In this document: in pieces, positions 45,790 through 56,401 of the stretch
Numbering within the stretch: the stretch's first letter is position 1
How the letters are laid out: the number at the start of each line of letters is the position of its first letter
NCBI RefSeq assembly: GCF_030272615.1
Contig: NC_081406.1
Span: forward strand, 262,844,624-262,908,623
Direction: 5' to 3'
Origin: Cryptomeria japonica
Lineage: Eukaryota > Streptophyta > Pinopsida > Cupressales > Cupressaceae
DNA: 64,000 bases
Position numbers and translations under genes: made by a program
The notes under the pieces: model-generated
The model's database searches: none
Told to the model about the DNA's origin: nothing
Seen by the model: the letters and a program-made list of their open reading frames with translations, nothing else

Positions 45790-46474
45790 CTAAGACTTTA
45801 GTTTAGAAATCATACCTTTCCCTTTACAAATGAATAACATATCATCAACATACAATGTAATGTACATGAAATAATCACCATTAGATTTATAATAAACATA
45901 GTGATCTGATTTAGAATGCTCAAATCCTAAACTCAACACATATGTATCACTGGTGCCACATCCCAGGACTCTGTTTGAGGCCATACAAAGATTTCTTTAA
46001 TTTATAGACCAAATTACTTTTACCTTTCACCACATAGTGCTTCCGTTGTGTCATATAAATATCCTCCTCCAAATCACCATGAAGGAAAGTAGTTTTCACA
46101 TCCATTTTCTCAACCTCTAAATCATAAGCAACAACAATAGAAAGCAAAAATCTAATAGATGTCATTTTTGCAACAAGAGAAAATATCTCACCATAATCAA
46201 CACCCTATACCTGAGAGTAGGCTTTTGCAACCAACCTTGCTTTATAATTCTCAATGCTTTCATCTGAACCAATCTTTTTCTTGAATACCCATTTGCAACC
46301 AACATGCTTCTGTCCTTCAGGAAATGGTACAAGATCCCATGTATTATTCTTTTTCAAAAATGCCATTTCTTCTTTTATAGCAATCTTCCAGGATTCTACA
46401 TCATTCATACCTAATGCCTCTTCTACAGATCTAGATTCATCCATATTAGTATTAAAAAAAAAACCCATCTCCAA
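45790..46474 (-). pseudogene. pol: Reverse transcriptase of element J
   Basis: The minus strand in order: SWKIAIKEEMAFLKKNNTWDL and CKWVFKKKIG (46474-46205); MDVKTTFLHGDLEEDIYM and LYGLKQSPGMWHQ (46165-45947); YITLYVDDMLFICKGKGM (about 45860-45800). The YVDD active site is intact in sequence, but stops and frame changes between the pieces disable the gene. 45516-45789 is a scrambled thumb/connection region with only scattered matches. Confidence 0.87.
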
Positions 46475-47486
46475 TCATAAGGTGAATACCTTTCAAGTGG
46501 TTGTCTATGTCTTGTAGACCTTCGAACAAGATGAGTTGGAGATTATTCCTCGTCTTTTGCAGATTCAAAGCTAGATGAGCTCTCCTCAACTTCTTGCCTA
46601 TCAAGTGGTCTTGATTCAACTCTTTCAGGCGTAAAAGGGAATTGAATAACATCTTTCTATTTAGTCTATTTTGACTGCAATGTAACAAAAGGAGTCTTAA
46701 TTTCTCTAAAAATAACACTTCTACTATGAATTACCTTTTGCGCAACATGTCCCAAAGCTTGTATCCTTTCACACCATAATTGTAATCGATGAAGATACAT
46801 TTCACAGCCTTGTTCTCCAACTTTGTTCACTTCTCCTTTGGCACATATGCATATGCCTTGCAACCAAAAACTCTAAGATGTCTCAATGAAGGCTTGTGAC
46901 CTAACCATGCTTTCATAGGTATTTTATCAACAAGAGCTAATGTAGCAGACCTGTTAATCAGGTAGCAAGCAGTAGCAACAACTTTACCCCAAAAATCTTG
47001 TTCTAGATCAGCACCACTCAGCATACTCCTAGCCTTCTCCATCAATGTCATTCATTCTTTCTACAAATCCATTCTAATGTGGAGGATATGGAGTTGTCTT
47101 CTATCTATAAATACCACAGTCTTTACAGAATCTATCAAAAACATTAGAGAAAAATTCACTGCCATTATCAATCCTTAAACATTTAAATTTCTTTCCACTC
47201 TACAACTCAACCATTGCTTTAAACTCTTTAAACAATTGAAAACTTCATATTTAATCTTTAGAAATTATCCCCATGTCCTACTAAAATCATCAATAAATGA
47301 AACATAATATATGGATTTTCCAATCGCAGGAACATCTACAAGACCAAACACATCGGAATGAATAAAATCCAAAACACCACAAGATTTATGAGAGCTCAAG
47401 TAAAACTAAACGTGGTTTTTTTTCTATTAATGCAATACTCACATAAATCAAAGTCAAGATTACAATCATTCAAACCTTCAACAAGG
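46475..47486 (-). pseudogene. pol: Integrase of element J
   Basis: A degraded integrase core: SFIDDFSRTWG at about 47290 with the LDFIHSDVFG block above it, and 47051-46827 with EKARSMLSGADLEQDFWGKV, then LRHLRVFGCKAYAYVPKEK. The catalytic PQNG..ERMN block just above 47051 is frame-damaged. The C-terminal variable linker runs to about 46480 with several frame changes. Confidence 0.75.
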
Positions 47487-47999
47487 TTATTTATTTTTCA
47501 AGGTCCTCAGACCCTTTTCTCCAATGTGGCCAAGTCTTTGGTGCCATAACATAGTCTTTTTTGCAGGTAACTTTTCTTTAGAAGAAAGAGCACCCTTAGG
47601 TACCCAAAATCCATGTCCATCTGCTGAAGGTGAAACCCTCAAATCTTTCGATGGAGTATCCACAAGTTTACTTTTTATGAAAGTGCTATTACACTCAACA
47701 GTGTATGCATCTATCTTATGCAGAGTGTTGAATTTGAAACCTCTAGAAATCACCATAGCACCCTTAATCATCTTACATCCTATATCAGAAAAGACCACCT
47801 GCAAAACCGCATCTATCAGTTTTCTCATGGATAATACATTTCGTTTTAAGCTAGGGATATGTAGCACACCATTAATCCTTTTTATTCTACCATCAGGAAA
47901 CCTGATCCTAACTTTACCTCGACCAACAATATATAAATGTGAATCATCACCCAAGTACACCTTGCCTCCATTAAATTATTAATATTCAAAAAATCAATC
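47487..47999 (-). pseudogene. Protease / GAG-pre-integrase region of element J
   Basis: The minus strand reads GRGKVRIRFPDGRIKRINGV, LHIPSLKRNVLSMRKL and finally TMLWHQRLGHIGEKGLRTL, the GAG-pre-integrase His motif. The protease active-site region just above (about 48050-48000, WLIDSSALFI) has lost the usual DSGAS. The block is typical of Tork-like Copia elements. Confidence 0.8.
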
Positions 48000-48891
48000 T
48001 TTATTGGAAGTCATATGAAAAGAGCACTTGAGTCAATTAACCATGTGTTATTACCTACATGAGTAGCCAAAGTTGAAATGAATGCATCACCATCCTCCTT
48101 CTCGGATTCAGAATTAGAATCAAACTTCTACTTTTTCTTCTTCTTTTCTTGTTTGAAGTCCTTACGAATGTGACTTGGTTTACCACAATTCCAGCATATG
48201 ACTTTGGACTTTCCAGGAGATTCGGATCTCCCTTTGGATTTGGACTTATTGTGTTTCTCATTATTCTTGCCTTTTTCCTTAGGTCTTCCATGAACAGTTA
48301 GGGCTTCCTTCGAAATAATGGACACCTTCATTCGCATCTCTTCACCAAGTAGGGCACCCACCACATCTTTAGACTTCAAAACAACAAAAGTACTACCGAT
48401 AACCATAATAAGAGAAAACCATGAAAGGGGAAAGAACAAAGCAAGATTTAAAATTTCTCCTCTTCATCCATCTTAACACCAACATATACCAATTGAACCA
48501 CCAACATATTAAATGCTTCCAGGTGATTTTCAATTCATCTACCCTCTTCCATCTTCAAGGAAAATAATTTCTTCCTCAAGAAAATCTAATTTAATAAATA
48601 TTTGGCTTGATACATCTCACCAAGCTTAGTCCATAACTTCTTTGCAGTTTTTTCTTCATGGACATTGATTAGAACAGAGTTTTCTAGGAACAATCTGATT
48701 AGACCCTTGGATTTTCGGTCCATGACATCATATTGAGTAGCCACAATAGGATCAACAGGTCTTGAGACACCCGCATCAACATCATCCCACAAATATCGAT
48801 CTATTAGCAGATCTTCCATCTCTAGCTTCCACATCTCAAAATTACTACCATTAAATTTCTCCACCTCTATTCTCCCTGACGAACTTGCCAT
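48000..48891 (-). pseudogene. gag: Gag of element J
   Basis: Starts at the ATG at 48891 (MASSSGRIEVEKFNG), followed by FEMWKLEMEDLLIDRYLWD and KLWTKLGEMYQAKYLLN, the Copia UBN2-type Gag core. Stops and a frameshift lie around 48590-48440. The knuckle reads CWNCGKPSHIRKDF, with the last Cys replaced by Phe, then a Lys-rich tail. It would package RNA in the cytoplasmic particle. Confidence 0.85.
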
Positions 48892-49635
48892 CTAAAAATT
48901 CCTGCAACAAAATCTAAAAGTGTTTTCTGCACAAGCTCCCACTCAAATCTAGATTAGTTCATGTTAGAAAATTTTACTACAGCTAAATTTGGTGTCCTAA
49001 TGAGGCCTTACAAATTGCAGATGACTAAAGGTACACAAAAAAAAAATCATAGAAATCTTCATTTTGCACATCTTGTTTTCAAAATGGAAGTTTATTTCAT
49101 TATGCAAGTATTTCTCAAAAAAACAGTAAAAGATTGCATAAAATAGTTTTTATTTACAAAGAGTGTGTAAGGTTACCCACACAAGTTGTGGGTATGACTG
49201 GTAAATGCAACAAGTAGAATGACAAACATATGTATAAATAAAATGAGAGAAAGAAAGATCCATCATTGCCTTTGAATGATGAACCATTGGTTAGTTGAAG
49301 TTGCATCTCCATTTCTTCATGCTCCTAAGTGCTCCTAGTATACCTGCAAAGGGTGAAGAACAGATGTGTTAGACCTCGAAATATCTATTCTCTAAAATTT
49401 ATGCATACACGTATATATCAGACTGCAAATGGAATAAATCAGTTTAGATCAAGCAATAGATATCAGAGGGATCAACAAGTTTCCATGAGATAACAACAAA
49501 TACCATGTTTTACCTAACATGTTTGTTTCATGTGCAGATACAGGATCAAATGGTGCCTTAATGAATATTAAGTATGTGGGTTAAAATGGGCTCCCACTGA
49601 TAGTTCTGATACTTAATGTAAGTACAGATGCCAAT
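48892..49635 (-). other. Leader region of element J; no gene
   Basis: Untranslated and AT-rich. Near 49595-49606 the minus strand reads GTATCAGAAC, a possible degraded tRNA-Met primer site, unusually far (about 700 nt) from gag. No ORF is supported. Confidence 0.4.
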
Positions 49636-51047
49636 AGCTAACAAGATGAGAGGGGGGGGTGAATCATACAAACTTAAACTTCCATAAAAACAACAGATTC
49701 AACCTCGGTAACATATACTTCAGCAACTTAACCAAAACTGCCAAACATGCAAACTTATGAATACATAACGTGGAAACCCAAATAGGGAAAAACCACTGTG
49801 GGATTTCGGACCCAATAAGAAATATACTCTTCTAGAGTATGCTCAGTTAAAAGAAAATCCTGTTAAAGATTACAAACACATTGCTAGATGTGACCCGGTT
49901 AAGGGATTTCCCTCAGATCTTTTAGGATCTTCACTTTTTTAGAAGTGACCTTGTCAAAGGATTTCAAACACTCATTTAGAATGTTACCTTGCTAGAGGGT
50001 TTACATATAAGACTATTAAGTCCACTCGGTTAAGATATTTTATGTCACTTACAAAATAACAGTTATACAAATCTATCTACAACTTCAAATCTAAAATGAT
50101 AAAGCAAATTCTTATTTGCTCAAAACAATCTAGTCATAGGACTTATCTTGTCCCTCTGCTGGGCTCTCTACTCTATTATTCAAACAGGTCTTCAAGCTTG
50201 TGTGCTCGGTAATCACTATGTAACATCCCTATGCATACACTTTCCCACATGCATTGTTTATCAACAATTCCTTATTTATAAACAATTGCTAACCGCTTAA
50301 TCTCCTTGATCAGATTTCCCATGATCAATCTTCACCATCAGATCTTCAAACTTGACCAGGTTCAATGTATCCTTCAATCTGAAAATGTTTTACCTTACCT
50401 TGGGACTTGCAGTCCTATCTTGGAACTTGTATAAGGTTATTGTGGTTCAATCTGCACTGTAGATCTTCCTGTCGATTTTCCTTTTGTTAGGATTTCCACT
50501 GATAAATAGGGGCATGCACATGTAGGAAGGCCAACTTCTTAGAGCGCACTGCTCAATGAGAAGTCACACTGACTTACAATAAGGATTATACTAATCCAAT
50601 GACTTGTACTGCTTTACAATAACATCTCCAATGCCAGATTCAGTACCATTTCTTGCTCTGTCATTTACATATACCCTTGACCTATATTCTGCATATTAGG
50701 TCTGCCTAATAATTTTCTTTATGCTGGCTTCCTTACCTCTCTAAATGTCTACAATGATCTCCTTTATATACAAGAGTCATTTTACTATTTTCCAGGTCGG
50801 CTTACAATAATAAACAAAATATTACATAACAAAAATCTTGTTGGCTTCTATGCCGGTATACATCTTTTCTTCTGTGTTGGTGCCGGTGCCGGTGTAGAGT
50901 GATCTTGTTGATATCGGTGCACTATCTTGCCTATGTAATGCTTTGCCGATATGATATCTTGTCGGTGCCATAGGATTGCAAGGTTGCCATCAATGAAAAA
51001 ACCTTCAATCACATACAATGTCTCATTGGAGTGTCCATATGCCAACA
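49636..51047 (-). repeat. 3' LTR of element B
   Basis: On the minus strand it starts TGTTGGCATATGGACAC at 51047. It carries the GTGGAAACCC AAATAGGG motif (about 49770) and the GATTCACCCCCCC end motif (about 49660). The lower edge is approximate (49625-49640). It shares features with LTR A but is clearly a different family. Confidence 0.75.
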
Positions 51048-51267
51048 ATCTCCCCCTTTGGCATTGATGGCAACACTCATGAGAAATTTCAAAAAATGTC
51101 CAAAAATGTGTAGTCCAAAGAATGTTTACCAAAAAAAAATATGAGGGCTCCCCCTGAGCATATGATCCCTATCTTTGAACTTTCTCATCCTACTACTCCC
51201 CCTTTGGCATCAATGACAAAGGTTGTCAAGATGTTAGTAGAGTTTGTAGTTACATCTATCCATATCC
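51048..51267 (-). other. Purine tract and 3' untranslated region of element B
   Basis: The minus strand has CAAAGGGGGAGAT directly before the LTR (51048-51060), as in element A, and further GGGGGAG repeats near 51150 and 51195. No ORF. Confidence 0.75.
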
Positions 51268-52837
51268 TCAACCCTGTAGTTGGGTAGTTATTATTTGAAA
51301 AAGATCGCCCAAAATTAAGTTTATACTATCCATAAACTTTTTACTATCTTTTATTGTTGTTTCAGTCCTCTTCATAGTATCGGTGAGATGCTGCAAATGC
51401 TCTGCCAGTGTTTTACTTCCCTGTGCTAATGCCTCTGAGATTTCCTTCCACAAAGATGCTAAATAATCCAATCTTGGACTCAGTTTAGATCTCAAGTGTT
51501 TTGCCTTGTTTATTATTCTTTCTTTCTCTCTTTCCTGTTTGAGCAATTCTTCCTCATAATTTGCTAACTTTTCTTCAAAAATAGATAATGAATCTGGTGA
51601 GTTGACAAAATTGTCTGCAAGCTTATTTATCTCATCCTATGTCTTGCTTATTTTCTTGTCAATATCTATAGTCAAGAAGTTTGTTTTACATGTATCTTTG
51701 TACAAATTTTTATACTCTTTCAACAAACTACATAGTTTCGGTAGAAGTGTGTCAAAGTCTCTGTTACACTTCTTTATTTCTTCATCAAAGAATTTTTGTT
51801 TCTCTTTTTCTACCTTGTCCTTTATTGATTCTTCCTTTAATTTCTCAATATTTCCATAAATATATTTACATAATGTGTCCAATTGTCCTAAAGAGTCTTT
51901 ATTATCTATATTACATTTAGGAGGAATTAACTTCAAAAATGGTATTGAATCATCTATTGCTTTATAAGCCTGTGAACTGCAGTTAGTTATTTTCTTTATA
52001 GAATCTAATAATACTTCAATCACATTAGTTGACTTGAATGTTGATGATGATCCAAGAGTTTTGAGTGCCGATGGAAATAACCATGCTTGTATTGACCTCT
52101 GGCAGGTTAGTTTGTGTTTGTGTTTCTTTTAGCACTGGTTTCCCTACTTCACTGCTTACCGGTGGCACTATTTCCTTATGAACTTGTTCCGAAGCCTTTA
52201 GCTTTGTTGGTTTCTCTGTTTGTGTCTCAGATTCTATCTTTTTCCCTGTATCCTATGTCGGTTTCTCTGTATCTCCTATTACCGGAGGCTCTTTAGCCAT
52301 ATATGACTTGTCAGTTGTATCTTTATCAACTGTTATGTTGATCTTTTGGGTATCAACATTTACAGTGTATAGGACTTCAGGATTTGGATTGCTATCCTCT
52401 ACATCCATACTTTCTATTGTCGGTTGGTCTTCAGTGGTTGTAATTTTCATAGGTGGGGGTAGGTTGTCTTTAACCTTTATGCTTGGAGGTCCACCAACTT
52501 TGCCTTTCCCTTTGTCCCTATCCTTCTGATATACTTTAATAGGCTTAGGGTTCCTGTATTCTTCTTGTTTTTCCTTTTCAATCAGGAATATGTCCCAACC
52601 ATCTTCTGTTTCCTCTTTTACTTCAGTAATTCTTCCTGCCATCAGTGAAATATGCCAATGTGCAGTAGAGAATACTGTCTGGTTCGCCTGAGCAATCAAA
52701 TCATCAATTTCCTTTGAAGAGTTTACCAGATATACAACAAGTAGTTTTTCTATTTTTATTTTCTTGTCTAATTCAATCACTGCTTGCCTTCTGGCCTCAA
52801 GTCTTTTGTACAAATCATCAGGAATTTCATTGACTAC
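51268..52837 (-). pseudogene. Accessory ORF of element B, C-terminal part
   Basis: The minus-strand frame begins at the K insertion and reads VVNEIPDDLYKRLEARRQ, then VNSSKEIDDLIAQANQTVF, a Lys/Pro-rich basic linker, and two coiled-coil blocks (52023-51637 and 51546-51268). Interruptions: a stop at 52253, a frameshift near 52040, and a stop at 51637. It parallels ORF2 of element A: DDLYKRLEARR with DSLYKSLDNRW, DNKDSLGQLDTLC with NTESSLAKLKLLC, and SPRLDYLASL with LPRLQILQKY, in the same order and close to the same distance from the LTR. The charged 54-bp repeats of A are absent. No known family is recognised. Confidence 0.65.
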
Positions 52838-53587
52838 TGTAGACACCCAAAATTGTCCAGTCTAATTAAATAAATATTTTATTTATTTAATTATCTAAGC
52901 CTAGATCTTCTATTAATTAAATAAATCCTTATTTATTTAATTAATTTATTTATCCTCTTCTAGCCTTATTTCTCATTTAAATAAATACATTTATTTATTT
53001 AAATTATCCTTTTCTTAAATTAAATAAATATCTTATTTATTTAATTATCCCACTTCTTCTATTAATTAAACGAATCTTTATTTATTTAATTAATTCATTA
53101 GCCTTTTCTACCCATGACACATGTCATTCATCTCTTAATTCATACACTACCTACCCCTTTCATTATTTTATTATTTCTTTTACCTACCCTCTAATCATAG
53201 CCGACCTCCTTTTACACGTCTCAATCTTATCCCTTCATTTCATATAGTGTCTTTTATATAAGAAGATGCTTCCTTCATTGTCAAACCCTAACTACTGGAT
53301 CAATTGACTACTTGGCATACGCGATCCTACTTGCAACCACATTCTGTTCTTTGTTGAGCTCTTGTGCACATAAAATCTGAGACCAAATATATCAAGCAAG
53401 ATCAATGGAGATCCAAACCCTATTGGACATGTGATGGTATAATCTTTGTGATTTCGTTTGATTTGCAGTCTTAGGTAATCTTCATATGTTATGGTGGATC
53501 TTTGTTGTTGTTAGGCTAGGGTTTTGTGGTTGAATTCATTTAGCCTTTCAATATCGTTATTATTGTTATCCATTTTCACCATATACA
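52838..53587 (+). repeat. 5' LTR of element K
   Basis: Starts TGTAGACACCC and ends ACCATATACA, just before the primer-site-like sequence TTTTGGCACGCCCGGTG. Its first 250 bp hold five AT-rich palindromes. A TATA element (TTATATAAG) lies at about 53254-53262. A 5-bp ACTAC precedes it. Confidence 0.88.
52863..53095. repeat. Five AT-rich palindromes in LTR K
   Basis: Five imperfect inverted repeats of the form TTAAATAAAT-N(4-6)-ATTTATTTAA, at about 52863-52893, 52913-52947, 52975-53003, 53015-53047 and 53061-53095. Each could extrude as a cruciform or fold in RNA. Short pyrimidine-rich spacers separate them. Confidence 0.85.
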
Positions 53588-53605
53588 TTTTGGCACGCCC
53601 GGTGC
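53588..53605 (+). other. Primer binding site candidate of element K
   Basis: TTTTGGCACGCCCGGTG follows the LTR end directly. The TGGCRCGCCC-type sequence is usual for gypsy elements primed by tRNAs other than Met; I do not assign the tRNA. Confidence 0.6.
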
Positions 53606-54600
53606 GACATGGATTTTTGTTAGATCTGTGTTTTTTTTTTGCAGATTTTTCTAACCCTATATTGTTGTTTTGTAAAACAATTTCAAGAATAATCTTGTGC
53701 AGCTAGGGTTTTGGACACAAAATCAAGATCTTGGAGAGATTCGATCATATCTCACAAACGGATAAGAAATTTTGCACCAAATTTTTTTTACAGGTTGAAG
53801 AAAGTATCAGGAGCTCTCAATCCAAAATTAAAAAAATTTGGAGCACATTTTCATTTTTTATGAATTTTTTATGATTTTTCATAAAAAAATTAATTTTGAG
53901 AGCGAATGAGAGAATTTTTCAGATTTTCTTACATTTTTGGAAATATCTCATAATTATACATAGCATCTATTCTTTGTGATTTTAATTTTGATGCAAAATA
54001 TTTCCCTAAAAATCAAATCTTTAAAAATTAGGGTTTTTCCTTATTTTGATTAAATCTCACAAAAGGATTTGAATTTTGACATCAAACTTTTTGTGCAAGT
54101 CAGAAAAATTATTAGAAGGATTTAGTAAAAATTTTAGATTTTTTGGATTGCTTGTTCAATTTATATGAATTTTTTATGATTTTTCATAAAAAATTATTTT
54201 TGAAAGAAAATTAGTGAATTTTTTGTATTTTCTTACATTTTTAGAAATATCTCAGAATTATACATAGGATATATTATTTGTGATTTTAAATTTGATGCAA
54301 AATTATTCCTCAAAAATTAGATCTTTGAAAATTAGGGTTTTGCATTATTTTACTCATATCTCACAAACTACTTGGATTTGTTGCAGAAATTTTTTTATAC
54401 AGGTTTGGAAGACCATTAGGACTCTTTAGTAAAAATTTTAGATTTTTTGGATCGATTTTACATTTTATATGAATTTTTTATGATTTTTCATAAAAAATTA
54501 ATTTTTAGAGCAAATTAGCAAATTTTTTAGATTTTCTTACATTTCTGAAAATCTCTTGAAATTTTACAAGTGGTCTTTTTTTTATGGTGAATCAGATCTT
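53606..54600 (+). repeat. Three ~300-bp tandem repeats in the K leader
   Basis: Units begin near 53703, 54030 and 54331. Each has TTAGGGTTTT, 'ATCTCACAAA', a 'GAATTTTTTATGATTTTTCA' hairpin-prone stretch and TTTTCTTACATTT. Very AT-rich. No ORF. Confidence 0.8.
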
Positions 54601-56401
54601 TGAATTGGTCAACAAAACGCATTATTGAAGGCCCCTATTTCATAAAGTCTTTTGGAGCTAAAATTTACCTAACTCGTGTGCTTGCAGGAAGGGGTGATCA
54701 TTTGAAACAATCCAAACTACTAATAAATCTTTGTTGCAGGTCCTTGGAAAGGGTTTTTGGATTTTTATTGTGTGCCTTGTTTTCATAGACTAGCAAACAC
54801 TTCAATTGGTGCACTAAAATTGAATCATTGTCTTTTGTGTCTTGAGCAATAGACTCTTTTTGTTTAATCTTTAGAGGGTTTGTCTTCCCGTGTGGTCATT
54901 AGGACTACTAGTGAGAAGAGAGCGACCCAAGTAGTAGCAAAAGAAAAGCCATCTTCTTCCAAACCACTATAAATAATTGTATTCATGGTGAAAACTATGA
55001 ATAGCGTGTGCTGATTAGTTCATACCGACACTATGTCTCCCCATAAACCCGTTTGATCAAATTTATTTGATCAGTTGTAGGGCGTAACCCCTACCGGTTG
55101 GGAGTCTTCTGTATTTATAGAGCTGAAAGTGCCGCATGTATGGCCACACAAGCAGATTCCCTTACTAGCACCTTTTTGTTTTAGAAGCCCAAATCCTTCT
55201 AGTTGTTGAGGCAGGAGGTCGGACCTCTGGTAGCGGCCCACACACATACGGTTCTTAGTAGAGATACAAAGTTCGCCACAAGGAGTTATCATAGGGACTG
55301 ATGCTTGGCTGGCCCGAGAAGTGAGTGCCAAGGGTGGAGCCAGTGAGGTCAAGCATCTAAGTATCCGCTCTTAATAGCGTAGCCTCGGGGGTAAAACCCT
55401 ATGTGGGATCAACAACTATTGTCTTGGCCAGACATAAGAATTGTGCTTGACTTATTTTAAACATTCAGAAAATTAAAAAAAAAACCAAACAGCAAAACAT
55501 TGTGTCTTTTGTGTCTTCAAGTGTATGCAAAACATTTTTACATCAAACAACACACTTTTTATTGGAGTCATTTTGGAGTCTAGACACTTGCAAACATTGG
55601 GTCTTCATCAACACTGTGTCCTCTTGTCACAAAAAATAGTCAAACAGTCAGATTTGGTCACAACAAAAGCGACTTCACAGATTGGAAAAAATTGCACAAA
55701 TTTTGCAGAAACATGTCTGTGTTGTATAACCGCGTCTATGAAGGGCAGAAACACGTCTATGTTTCTAGAATCAACATTGCAATTTGCACAGAAATCTCAG
55801 AAACGTGTCTGTGTTGAACAGAACCACGTCTGTGTTAGGAAATCACGTCTGTGAAGTATACAGGCGCATCTGTGAAGTATACAGGCGCGTCTGTGATCAG
55901 AAAAAAAAAAACAAAAAAAAAACACTGTTACAGTCCAGCAAACAAACACAGTCAGTTTTGGAATTCTTGAGCTTCCTAGGTTGTTTCTCCAAGTTTTCAT
56001 CTAGCAGTCAACCTGTCTTTGGGTCTCACAAAGTCCATCATTGCTTTACATCTTGCATTAAATTTACATTTGTCTAAACTTGAGTCAAAAGGTCACTTGC
56101 TTGTCCTTATCATACTTTGTCAACACACTACATACAACAACACTTTGCTAAGTGGTCCCTCATCAAGGTCTATCACCTTTGGGTCTCACTTGGTCTTACT
56201 TAGAGTCAAGGTCAACTTACCTCATCAAAAGAAACTATCCTCTCTTTGGAAGTCACACCTACTCTACTACATACATACTTGGTCTTACACTTTGGACATT
56301 GCAAGTACACTTCAAATTCATTTACATCCCATCCAACTCTTGGTCTTCCATACTCTTTCCATTTTCATCTAGTCTCACACATCTCAGTCAATACCTAGTT
56401 C
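54601..56401 (+). other. Leader of element K; no gene
   Basis: Untranslated leader. Notable parts are a less AT-rich block (55070-55400) and a cluster of CACGTCTGTG-like motifs (about 55705-55900). Short ORFs here look fortuitous. Long leaders are usual in Tat-lineage elements. Confidence 0.55.
55705..55900. repeat. Cluster of ~10-bp CACGTCTGTG motifs
   Basis: About eight copies or near copies of CACGTCTGTG, several followed by TTG or AAG. The last three form a regular ~24-bp tandem (CTGTGAAGTATACAGGCGC). Confidence 0.75.

Larger units (their letters stand above)
43847..49635 (-). mobile_element. Element J: decayed Ty1/copia retrotransposon
   Basis: Minus-strand Copia element. It has a 3' LTR (about 43847-44810), purine tract 44811-44821, RNase H, RT, integrase, protease and gag up to 48891, then a leader to about 49635 where element B's LTR begins. 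Many stops and frameshifts mark it as older than E, F or K. Its 5' LTR is not in the window, presumably displaced by the B and K insertions. Confidence 0.85.
49636..52837 (-). mobile_element. Element B: 3' part of an accessory-ORF retrotransposon
   Basis: Minus-strand element with 3' LTR (49636-51047), purine tract (51048-51060) and the C-terminal part of a large accessory ORF (51268-52837). Element K is inserted at 52837/52838 and the rest of B should lie beyond the right edge. The ORF is related to ORF2 of element A and occupies the same position next to the 3' LTR, so I place A and B in one superfamily of non-autonomous elements. Whether B has gag or pol cannot be seen. Confidence 0.8.

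Noticed and set aside
55071-55352. Minus-strand ORF in the K leader
   Set aside because: Lies in the untranslated leader of a plus-strand element, no recognisable domain, no splice or promoter context as in the PMD gene.
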